DNA of 64,000 nt from Setoptus koraiensis. Its lineage: Eukaryota; Arthropoda. Shown here one piece after another: positions 44,135-53,900 of this stretch (position 1 is the stretch's first letter; every line of letters begins with the position of its first letter). The stretch spans positions 17,794,001 to 17,858,000 of the forward strand of contig CM106585.1 in the NCBI GenBank assembly GCA_048013815.1, in the 5' to 3' direction. Under the pieces are notes generated by a model. It was not told where the DNA came from. It was given only the letters and a program-made list of their open reading frames with translations, and did not search any database. The translations under genes were made by a program, and so were the position numbers.

Positions 44135-44436
44135 TTACATGATGTATTCCTCTCTACCTCCCTTGTTGATTCTGGGCTTAGTTTGACGAAGCTTCGGTGA
44201 CTTACCTGTTGATTGTCGCCCAACGAAACAAACAGTAGAAATCTGTTGTAGACATTTTGATCGAAGCAAAAGTTTTTCACATTGTGAATGTGAATTTTTT
44301 GTTGTTGGGAGTAACACTTACGTATTGCATCATTCTTCTTTGTCTTTTCAACATATCTACTATCAACGAATGGATGGTATAATAATACCGATGAAACAAT
44401 TGCAACCAGCAGCGAAAGAGCTAAATTGAATCTCAT
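44135..44436 (-). CDS. Small secreted protein, repeat-free (copy 2)
   Basis: Inverted paralogue of 38013-38657. ATG 44436, signal peptide MRFNLALSLLVAIVSSVLL, then SRYVEKTKKND. Exons 44322-44436 and 44135-44205, with donor GTAAGT, acceptor CAACAG and phase 1, as in copy 1. The mature transcript would encode 61 residues ending KPRINKGGREEYIM. It lacks the whole 54-bp repeat array of copy 1, so signal peptide and last exon are the shared parts. It ends 78 bp upstream of the second protease homologue. Confidence 0.6.
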
Positions 44437-46024
44437 TTCAATGATTTTTGGCCTTCGTGGATAGAAGAACTCAATGAGTTGTAGATGAAATAAGAAATAA
44501 GCTGGTGCAGGTATATACTGAAAGAATCTGTAGCAAAAGCAGTGGCAAGTATCAAGTCCAAAATTAAAATCTGACAGATCCAGCCCGATAATATCGAGCA
44601 TCGTAAGCACTTACAGAATTAATAATTCCCTGACACTTTAATATACTACAATTTGATATGGTCGCATACTACGCTATACCTTGTGCTCACACACTTATCC
44701 TTGGACGTGAGAGATTATTTTACTAGAGATTTTATCAATTGAAATTATTAACGAGAAAATTGCCAATCTATTGCTTCTATGTGTCTCAAAGTATCGTCTC
44801 AGGTTTCATGGCCTGAAACTTGTTAAAATTCATCGAACAAATATCTTAACTTATGATGGGGCCATTCTATGTTGCGCACAACATTTTGGGGTCAGACCGG
44901 ATAGCCCGATATGGTCATAATACGATGAGATTACGAATGCAGCGGTTGCTGCAAAATGATTACAGTATGTCGCTCATGACAGATACTGTGATTAATATCA
45001 ATATGGACTTGGTTCTAGGAATCATGGTCATACAACGTGACCCATTCATTGTAATGAGCCTGATAACGAGTTGGTGTGGGTTTCATTCGTGGACACGGCA
45101 ATGACCGACATACTATTGATTTCAAGAACGATACTGGCATATAAGCGTTCGACATTGTATGATATCGGCTACATAAATGGTCATTCAGTGACAGCTCTGT
45201 TTTTCACGCCTATAATTTTGATTAGATTCCTCTGATGTGGGCGCATCTATCAGCCAATTAGTTCGCATTGTTTATGTGCGATTGCCAATCATTGAATGTC
45301 TATTAGGTATTTAGTGAATGCTTGCACGTGCATTGAGCACGTGTACTATAGTTGGTCAGTTTCATGGAGAATGGCCGTTCGTTGACAATACTGCTACGAA
45401 TCTGCAAATAGCCAGTCTGGTTTCTCACCAGTAATATGTCATAGTCCGATGTCACCTATCAAATCATGCTCGCAAGCTATCACTGTTGCTAGTAATATAG
45501 CTAATGGTATTGCCCGCTGTTGTATTTGATCTAATTTAGATTGAATTGAGTGCATTAGTGTCTGAGAATAGTGGTCAGTTCTATCACCAATACTTTGCGT
45601 TGTCACCTCATCCAATGAGTGGCAGTTGGGCTGACAAAAATTATACAAAGTGAATGCATCAGACACCAATTTTCTCTGCTGAAAATCATTGGACAAAATT
45701 AATAATCATACGCGCGTGATGCACGATGACCAACTATTACGAGATAGGCACGAGGGTCATCGATTGCACGACAACCGATTGCTCAATTAACCACTTATTC
45801 GTCTAACCGAAATTTGATTGAGTGTCTTCTAGCGAGACAAGAGGAGCAATAGACATCATTTGACTGGAACTTCTTTTGATAGGCCAGGCCAAATCGTCAT
45901 CGATATTTTTGCTTTTGGAGGCAGCGTTCACCGCGTTCAGATATGTGCATGATGGTACATGTTGTGGTCTGCGCATATTAATTGTTTGTCGTGTCCAACC
46001 ATTCAGTCGCCCCAATGGTAGAGG
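44437..46024. other. Spacer, mostly decayed or non-coding
   Basis: To about 44850 it is the copied promoter flank. Beyond that I see no credible gene. A 50-bp segment at 45890-45940 (core CATCGATATTTTTG) recurs in the same orientation at 46364-46414. A minus-strand frame at 45439-45696 has no ATG near its start and is not called. Confidence 0.45.
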
Positions 46025-46615
46025 AATGAATGCTTATAGGCTGCGCTTGTCCGGGCCCGACCAATGTGGAACCGAACTGTATAAATAGTTGTGCAATCTC
46101 ACTACTGTACACATTCAACTCTGCGACTCAAATCGAAGGCAACATTCCATGCTCAGTGTCTAGAAGATCTAGAGTAACGTGCAAAAACACCAAAATATAT
46201 AGAGCGCTTCCTTTTATGTTCATGAAAGGTATATTCTTCTGCATAGTTCTTGTTCAGTTCAAATTAAATCAATACAGCTAGCACCCGAAGTAACATGATC
46301 ATTGATTTCATTCGAACTAAGTCTCACATAGATGGAACTGTGAGAAAGAATGTACTTTTCATGCAAATCATCATCGATATTTTTGGTTTCAAAAGCAGAT
46401 TTCACCTCATAAGCGATTCATTTAGAAGAACAATCCTCAATCGAACCAGCAAGACCAATATATGGATAACGTCACTCACATAGTTCAAAGTTTGTTCAGA
46501 TGGTGGCGTCAAAACACAGAACCTAACATTAGAGAATTCACAAACGATTTTTCGCCTTGATTCAATAAATTCGCTATATTGTAAGAGATTGTAAATCAGG
46601 TGAGTTTTTGATGGA
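46025..46615 (+). pseudogene. Decayed copy of the type I membrane/secreted protein gene
   Basis: The flank 46025-46215 closely matches the reverse complement of 42000-42195. ATGTTCATGAAAGG at 46216 corresponds to the intact start ATGTTCGTGAAAAG, but the frame stops after about 22 codons. Most of exon 1 is missing. The exon end returns at about 46588 (TGTAAATCAGGTGAGTTTTT), matching the intact donor region at 41140-41163. It is a broken host gene copy with a large internal deletion. Confidence 0.75.
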
Positions 46616-46689
46616 TATACATAAAAATTCGATCGATGTCTTTTCAGTCTGCTATCAAATTTAGTATCATCCTACCGAATCGTGTCAAC

Positions 46690-46775
46690 GTGCAAATCCT
46701 TTGATCAGGATGGCTCACGCATAAGTCGTCGAGACGAAAAATTGAAAAATTTCCCAGATTCAACGCAACCGTTAG
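46690..46775 (-). pseudogene. Relic fragment of a monocarboxylate transporter gene
   Basis: CCTTTGATCAGGATGGCT and the following bases match 5641-5720 of the transporter gene, in the helix 7 region (Ala-Ile-Leu-Ile-Lys). A stop codon lies inside the matching stretch. The homology is short (about 80 bp) and fades outward. It ends at about the same point where the intact gene meets the A/T tract. Confidence 0.45.
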
Positions 46776-48162
46776 AACAAATCAATGAGAGGCGAGAAAT
46801 CGCGCTAATTTGTGATTAATGTTAGAATTAACGCTATTACTCGTCCCACATTGATCTGTAGAAAGCTGCTGCATTGAGCTATACCACAGTGGTATTACTA
46901 CTGCGATTCTCAAATCTCAAGAATAGACCAACCTCATGGACGACCAAACTATTAGGTACTACTAATGTTTTTTGCGCCCCTTTCGACGTATTTTCAACAG
47001 GTCATAAGCCCGCTACTGCTTAGCTGTATCACCTGTCTAAAATACTTCCTAAGGTGCGAAAAAGCTGACAACTGATCGATGTTGAATGCGAAACAGCCTA
47101 ATGAAACGATCGATTAAATAGAAAGAAGAAAATTCTTTTGGTTCTAATTAAAAAAACAATCGCCATCTCTAGTCACACCCCATCCACGGATAAGAAATCT
47201 AGACACTGGCCACCTGGTTGGTCCATTATGATCTACGATATTAGCCAGTGTTGCGGCTAAAAAGAGGTCCTCGACTGTAAGTAATGTGACAAGTATTAAC
47301 ACTAACTATTGATAGTGATGCACACGGTGAAACTCCCTGAGCATAGATTCCGAATCATCAAATGAATAATTGATCTCGAACAGTTCTATTTGCAAGCTGC
47401 CATCTTGTCAGGATATCGAATTTCAGTTGCAGCGATTTTCAAAATTTTTAAATTGATTTAATTTACTGGCTTGAAAGTGATCTTTTTTTTTTCAACAATT
47501 TGGCAATGGCAATCGCTTCAATAATGTGTGTCGAAATCTTGAAATTTGCCATTATCACTTGCACGCTGCCGTTGCTAGAACACAGATATTTCATAGGATT
47601 TCGATTGGTTGTGTGCGATTTTCTGTTGCGAAATTGTGTGAAAGTTCCATAGTCTCCAATTGTTGACTCGATGAACTTTCGCAGCCAATATCCAGGTATC
47701 TGAGCTACATTTGCTTTTAGCGTAACAGCAATCACTGAGCATCTTAGAATATCGCCTGTAGTGTTGAAAATGTTTGTTTTACTCTTAGCTGGCTAGCTTT
47801 CCAACTGTTGTCTCGATAGATATGTTTATATGTCGAGAGGTTGTCGAGGTAAACAGATCTTATCCGTCTGATTCGCCTGTAATAAAAAGCACATCTCTCC
47901 TGATATTTGCTCAATTCGTGTGTACGTGTGAGTGTGTGAGTGAAGCGTGAAATGAGTGCCGACATAAATAGATTACCTTAGTCGACAACTTATTGGCTGA
48001 TTTTCATAAAGTACAATAGACGTTGGTTACCTGCCATGCGACTAGATGTAATCTTCAGCGTGCTCTTATTCATCACAACAACAGATGGCTTAGTTTCTTT
48101 TACATAGACCAAACAACAAACACCAATTATCATTAGTTGAGTTAATACAAATAAACATCGGA
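46776..48162. other. Spacer with a doubtful minus-strand coding stretch
   Basis: After the unit B relic (to 47190), two abutting minus-strand frames lie at 47463-47794 and 47744-47965 (ATG 47965). Together they could be a small two-exon gene, with text such as GYWLRKFIEST and a Lys-rich end, but no good splice joins them and no family is recognised. Confidence 0.3.
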
Positions 48163-49296
48163 ATGCGTCTCGGAAGATCCCACCAAAACCTGAACCTGGC
48201 TCAACGGCGAATGCAAATATCTATCCAATTAATAGTAGTGATTTTGGTCAGTGTGTCCATAGTGCAAGAATTTGTAAAGTTTTCTAATGCTTTAGAATTG
48301 AACAGTCCGACTAGTTTTAAGATAACATCTGATCAAGTGAACAGTCTGGTACAGCAATTGAACAATGAAAACAAAGCGCAGCAACCAGCGACGTCAGCGC
48401 CTGATTCGCGTAGTGCCAATCTTAAACAACTGTCCTCAATTAACATCAATCAATCACTATTGGACCAGCTTCGTCAGGTGCAACAATCATCAGTTAGTCA
48501 ATCAAGATCGTCGGTTCCCGCCGATGGCCCGATTAATTCGAATAATAATAGCCAACAAAAAACTAACATCGACCTATTGAATCTTCTCAAATCGAATGGT
48601 CAATCTGTCATTTCAAATCATGATGATGATAATAGTGTCAAGCAAGGAAATACTGTTAGTGACAGAAACAAATCAGATGAATCCCAAAGCAGAGAACAAC
48701 AACTGATTAAGCAACTTGTGACGATGTCGCAACAGCAGGGAGCAGTTCAAAACAACTTGCCAGTCGGCTCAACTAATGTTGATGGCAAAAGTCGTTCATC
48801 AGCTCAGAGCATTGATCCCAAAGAATCTAAAGAGCTCAGTGGGCGACTTCAGCAACTAATAATGGCAACTTCCTCCTCTGGTACCAGCTCAAATAGCAAC
48901 CCGATTCAAGGGGGCTCTAGAGCAAGCGTGACAAACGGTAATGGTACAGCTACGGGAGAGAGTAAATCGGGATTGCTGGATATTGTAACTAATCCTATAA
49001 AAGATTTGGCCAAGGGCGTGCTTAATTATACTGACAATGAGAAGCAAGTAAGCAAAGAGAAAAAGGAACAGGAAAAATCAAAGAGCCCAGTTGATGATTT
49101 ACCGTTTGGTGATATGTTGAAGCCTATCTTAATGACGATGTTGGGAAAAAAGGGTGAATCAACTGACAAAAAAAATGGTTCTAGTGAAAGCTCTGATAAA
49201 AAGCCCAGTGAATCACAGGATTCGGCATCACAAAACAAGATAGAATATCGCGTAACAATAGAGACTGTTGATAAGAAAAATGCCAACAATTCATAA
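48163..49296 (+). CDS. Secreted Ser/Gln/Asn-rich low-complexity protein
   Basis: 377 residues from ATG 48163. An N-terminal hydrophobic segment (SIQLIVVILVSVSIVQEFV, about 20-38) preceded by basic residues would act as a signal peptide, or as an anchor. The rest is polar and disordered, rich in Ser, Gln, Asn and Lys. Short leucine-containing elements (LLDQLRQVQQ, LLNLLKSNGQ, QLIKQLVTM, RLQQLIMAT) recur at loose intervals. A Lys/Glu/Ser-rich segment precedes a final IEYRVTIETVDKK. No known domain seen. The convergent kinase gene ends 35 bp away. Confidence 0.65.
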   Translation: MRLGRSHQNLNLAQRRMQISIQLIVVILVSVSIVQEFVKFSNALELNSPTSFKITSDQVNSLVQQLNNENKAQQPATSAPDSRSANLKQLSSININQSLLDQLRQVQQSSVSQSRSSVPADGPINSNNNSQQKTNIDLLNLLKSNGQSVISNHDDDNSVKQGNTVSDRNKSDESQSREQQLIKQLVTMSQQQGAVQNNLPVGSTNVDGKSRSSAQSIDPKESKELSGRLQQLIMATSSSGTSSNSNPIQGGSRASVTNGNGTATGESKSGLLDIVTNPIKDLAKGVLNYTDNEKQVSKEKKEQEKSKSPVDDLPFGDMLKPILMTMLGKKGESTDKKNGSSESSDKKPSESQDSASQNKIEYRVTIETVDKKNANNS

Positions 49297-49331
49297 CATG
49301 TAACGTAACACTTTCAGAGAAACGATTTAAT

Positions 49332-51084
49332 TCATTCCGACAATGATTCCTGTTCGCTCACGTCGTCTATGTTCGAAACATACGATCTCTCTGATCCAAT
49401 CGATTCATTTGATCGATTTATTTCGGATTCCGCTGATTCTTGTGACTGTTTGCTGTCTTCTGCTGGAACCGGCTTGGATATCGGTGACGACATGGTAATG
49501 AATGGTTCAGTTCCTTGCCGTAACAAACCATTTTCCTGATCATCTTGAGCTCCTACGATCCTGTTTGATGATGATGCCCTAGAGGTTGTGCTCGGTCGTC
49601 TACCAATAGGCACTTGTTGAGGCGACTGTTCTCTTTGTTTCTTGGGGGGCTTTGATTTACTTTTTTTGCCAGTTCGACGATGACTGATCAATTTTATTTT
49701 CTTCCTTCTTTTTCTGCCGTTCTTCCTCTTACTTTTTGTATCATTTGTTGTGGCAATTTCTCTCTCTTCATTTCTTTTGTCTCTTCTCTGTTGTCTCTTT
49801 TTCTTTTTGTCATCATTGTAATTTTCATTGCTATCCGATTGCTCCACTCTGCCGATTGGATCCCGGTCAAGAATTCGGCTACTATCTTGACCACTTCTAT
49901 CACTGGTGGAATCAGATGTATTTGTCCCTCGGCTGCTCTCTTCCGGTTGAGACAAAAACTCTGTCTGGTCTGTCAACCAGTTAGATTCCATTACTTTCAC
50001 CACACTGGGCCTGGAACGTGGGTCTGGATTAAGCATACGCTTGACTAAATCTTTGGCTTGGTCACTTATACTATTCACTTTGTCAGCGGCAAATGACCAA
50101 TTATTGGCAATCTGGTTCTTTACTATTTCAGTTAAATTAAGGCTCTCGAAAGGCAACTTATTGTTAAGCATTACGTACAAAACAACTCCCAGACTCCAGA
50201 TATCACTTTGAGTCGGATCATAGGGTACATTGAGTAGGATCTCAGGGGGCACATAAGAGATGGAGCCTGAAAACAAAAGGCCGTTGTGGGGGAGAGGATA
50301 GTTCGAGGCAACAGTTAGACACTAGCAATTGTTAACATTTATCGATTATTTTGGAGAAATAGGGAATTCGTTGTTCCATTGTAACATCCAGTCTTTCTCA
50401 AATGGTATTTTGACACTTACCGCAATAAGTGGTGCTCATGAGTTTGTGTCTAGTTTCTGTGTCGTATATGATACAAGCAAACCCAAAGTCAGTCAATTTT
50501 ATAGAGCCACGATTGATAAGCAAATTCTCGCATTTAATGTCTCTGTGGGCAACACCAAGCTTGTGACAATAGGATAGGGCATCGGCGGCCTGTTTGAACC
50601 ATTCTCTGGCCTTTGGTTCAGTTAAAGCGCCGTTTGACACTATGAAATCTAACAAATCGCCACTATCGGCCAATTCCATAAATATATACAAGTTTGGCTG
50701 TATGAGAAATATCTCGTGCAGAAATATTATATTGGGATGGTTTAGTTTTTTCAATATCACAATCTCCCTTGGCAATAGTTTGTAAATGAAATTAGAAGTG
50801 GCTTTGCCTATATTGATAATTTTGACCGCACAATCTACACCATTGTGTCTGGCTCGGTGGACGCGCGAAAAACTGCCTGAGTTCAATTTCACGCCTATTA
50901 AAAAGCCGTGTTTCTGTAAGTCGTGAATCGACTCCAATGTGGTCACATCTTTCGAACTGGCGTCGCCCGGTTTGCTAGTCTGACTTGATTCTGACTGATT
51001 ATTATTATTGTTATTATTGGTTGATTTTAGGCTAGACTTAGAGCTTTTTGGCGGCGGTTCACGAAAATATTGTTCTTCTGACAT
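49332..51084 (-). CDS. Testis-specific-type Ser/Thr kinase (TSSK-like, CaMK group)
   Basis: Protein kinase, 532 residues in two exons: 50421-51084 and 49332-50266. The intron is GTAAGT...TTTTCAG, 154 bp, phase 1, and the join reads YCGSISYVPPEIL. Catalytic residues are intact: Lys88 in CAVKI, Asp182 in HRDIKCEN, and Asp199 in DFGFA. The APE segment reads PPE. The motif order and the text around HKLGVAHRDIKCENLLI are TSSK-like; TSSKs act in late sperm development in several animals. An N-terminal Ser/Asn-rich stretch (Asn run) and a 220-residue C-terminal tail, very Lys/Arg-rich and then Ser-rich, go beyond the usual TSSK length of about 270-370. The basic tail may direct it to nucleus or cytoskeleton (inference). 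Confidence 0.92.
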
Positions 51085-52204
51085 GATTTCTCCTAGCCTT
51101 ATTTTTGGTTCTGAGAGAAAGACCTATCCAACCACGCATCAGGTCAACAGTTAGCCAAGACCAGCGGTGCTAGGATGATGAATATGACTTGGACAATGAT
51201 CACTCTTTCTATACAGTTCTCTCTAGACAGAAAAACAACAACAATCACCCTCGTGATCATCAATTAATCTGGTGGCGTGATGCTCAGCACAGAGGATACA
51301 CGCTAGGCAAAGTACAAAGAGTGAGTGAGTGAAGGCTCGAGATCTCCCCTACACAATGTTGTTTCTCATTAAGTATCAATCAACCAACATCATGCCATCA
51401 ATTTGAGAATTTCGTATCTGTTAAACCAAATCGATTGATGATACATGTTTTGGTTGACAAAAACCGTTGAATCTCATACAAACGATTTCGGGTAGTTCCA
51501 ACCACCGATCTTGTTCCACCCAATCATTATTGGAATCTAAACCACATAATCTAAAGCACTATTCTTATAATCATAAGAGGCGCAGAGACGAAGGAAAGAT
51601 ATGGAAAGGCCAAGATCTAGGTTAGTCAAATCAAACAGCTCAGTATGGTATAAAGTGATTGATTTCCTCTGAAAATATCGTCACTTGACATTATTCGCAA
51701 AAATTCGATGTTTCCGGTTAAAGAATGGTGCACACTAGGAGGATTTGTGCGGCTTCGGTTCAGATACAAACTGTTACAGTTAACTTATAACCAGAGAGAC
51801 TCGGCTCCAAAGTTCAGAGTCTTCAGAGTTTGAACCGATTTTGCTTTTTCCCGTAGATCATATCTATAAGGATTATTATCAGATTATGATTATCTATCAA
51901 AAAACAAAGTAATACGATCAGCAACTGTCAGTGCGATGATTCTTTTGATGCTGATTTTGACAAAACTGAATGCTGAAAAGAATCACTAGAGGCGCTGTTG
52001 AAGCTACATAATGAAGAATGAAGTGGCGCTCTCTAGTGATAAAAAGACTCAACCGAACAAATGCTTTTTCGAATTGCATTGTGCAACCTGTCAGCTGATG
52101 ATGATTTGTCTGTCCATCAGGATCCAAAATGTTGTAAAGGATTTATTTTTATTTCTCATTCATTTGCATAAAATACTCGCAATTAGATAGAGTGACAATC
52201 AATT
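51085..52204. other. Intergenic region, 1.1 kb, between divergent genes
   Basis: It separates the divergent kinase and palmitoyltransferase genes. No gene or clear repeat is seen. It must hold both promoters. Confidence 0.5.
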
Positions 52205-53221
52205 ATGGGCAAGACATCTAGTTGCATTGGATTAATAATCCATGCAACTAAATTATTACCAGTGGCAGTGACATGTACACTGTTTTTCTGGGGTTGGTAC
52301 GCATACGTTTTTCAATTGGCTTTATCTAACATGGACTCATGGCTACAACAGTTCGTCTGCCTAACTTGTTTGCAAATTTTATATGTGTTAGCATTATGGT
52401 CTTATTTCCAGACAGTATTAACACCGATGGCTAAGATACCCTCCAAATTTTACTTAAGTGTTGAAGCTACAGATCAATTGGTTAGAGCAACAACAGAACA
52501 ACAAAGAGATGAAATATTAGCCTATGTAGCAAAGAGCTATGATTTGCCCGTAGCTTGCAGAACATACTCAGGTTCCATACGATATTGTGAGAAATGTAAT
52601 CTAATCAAACCAGACAGAGCCCATCATTGTTCAATATGCAAAGTATGTGTTCTTAGGATGGATCATCATTGTCCATGGATTAACAATTGTGTATCATTCA
52701 CCAATTATAAATGTTTTGTATTATTTCTTGGTTATACATTCGGATTATGCCTGTTTAGTGGCGCAACAACCCTACCATATTTTCTAAAATTTTGGCAAAT
52801 TACCAGCACTGATAATAACAACAATAACACCACCCAACCGGCTAGTGGATCGGCATTTGCAGCAAGATTTCACATATTGTTCCTATTCTTTGTATCTACC
52901 ATGATATCATTTGGACTAATGTTTCTATTCTTCTACCACATACATTTAGTGTTGAAAAATAGATCTACCCTCGAAGCGTTCCGTCCACCATTAATGCGTT
53001 ATGGGCCAGACAAGAATGCTTTTAATTTGGGTAAATATGAAAATTTTGTTCAAATATTTGGTAATAGCAAACTGTTGTGGTTCATACCTGTACAAACTAC
53101 ATTAGGCAACGGATTGAGTTTTAAACAAAGAAGACGATTAGAGACAGGCGATGAAGAGGTTCGTCAAGAACTATTAACGAACAATAATATTCTCAATAAT
53201 AATAATGACACAGAAGTTTGA
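52205..53221 (+). CDS. DHHC palmitoyltransferase (ZDHHC2/15/20-like)
   Basis: S-acyltransferase that attaches palmitate to cysteines of target proteins at Golgi or plasma membranes. 338 residues from ATG 52205. Two N-terminal helices (about 15-38 and 47-68) are followed by the Cys-rich zinc domain with [20 protein letters not shown]; the catalytic Cys is C156 of DHHC (153-156). Two more helices follow at about 175-197 and 220-245. STLEAFRPP after helix 4 fits the TTxE element of the ZDHHC2/15/20 group. Length is normal. The tail ends in an Asn-rich stretch. Codon use here is more A/T-ending than in many neighbours. Confidence 0.95.
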   Translation: MGKTSSCIGLIIHATKLLPVAVTCTLFFWGWYAYVFQLALSNMDSWLQQFVCLTCLQILYVLALWSYFQTVLTPMAKIPSKFYLSVEATDQLVRATTEQQRDEILAYVAKSYDLPVACRTYSGSIRYCEKCNLIKPDRAHHCSICKVCVLRMDHHCPWINNCVSFTNYKCFVLFLGYTFGLCLFSGATTLPYFLKFWQITSTDNNNNNTTQPASGSAFAARFHILFLFFVSTMISFGLMFLFFYHIHLVLKNRSTLEAFRPPLMRYGPDKNAFNLGKYENFVQIFGNSKLLWFIPVQTTLGNGLSFKQRRRLETGDEEVRQELLTNNNILNNNNDTEV

Positions 53222-53900
53222 TTTATTTATGTATTTAGTCACGCTATGAAAAGATAAAAAAAGTTCGAATTTTAAAATTTTCACTGTTTCTACTTGCGAT
53301 TTTTCTCTTTCCTTACCCAACGAATGAAATGTTAGTTTTCAATTTGACGTTTCATATTTTCTTCTTTAGGGTGATAATGTCATAATCAATGATTTATCAT
53401 TGTACGGATAGATTATGGGATCGCTTATTTATTTTGTATGATTTGTGATTGGGCCATGAGAGAATAAGAGTGTGACAAATTTACTATAAGGCTATCTGCG
53501 GCTGATTATTGCCCAACCTTGTGAAGCATTCATTATTTCATAATCTAATTTATCGATCAGTACGACTTTTACGACAATGATAGCAGCGAAGAGATGATTC
53601 ACTTCATGTACAAGGATTTGGCAACCAATCTGTATGAAGATATAATTATATTCAGACACGTTCTATAACTTTTTGTCAGACACATGCCCAGAAAAGTGTT
53701 GCCGCGTAGAGACAATTCGTTATGACGCAATCCGCTGAACTGTCAGAAGACTTTTTCTGTCCCTCCAATTGTTTTCCGAAGCGCGAGCTTAAATCCATTG
53801 TTTGAGCTCAGACAAAATGTGACAATTTTCTTGCCAATTTCCACTCATTATAAATATCTCAACAGTTGCACCGTGGTCAAACGTCGGTCACACGATAAAA
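53222..53900. other. Intergenic region
   Basis: 680 bp between two plus-strand genes. No gene or repeat is recognised. Confidence 0.45.

Larger units (their letters stand above)
42998..44850 (-). repeat. Inverted duplication unit A, right copy
   Basis: Reverse-oriented counterpart of 37600-39810. It holds the second protease homologue, the second small secreted protein and the promoter flank up to about 44850. Gene order and intron positions are the same as in the left copy. Confidence 0.85.
46000..47190. repeat. Inverted duplication unit B, right copy
   Basis: Reverse-oriented and partly deleted counterpart of 40330-42270. It contains the 5' flank and start of the membrane-protein gene (46025-46300), its exon 1 end with donor (about 46588-46615), and the small flanking segment (46860-47190). 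Confidence 0.75.
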
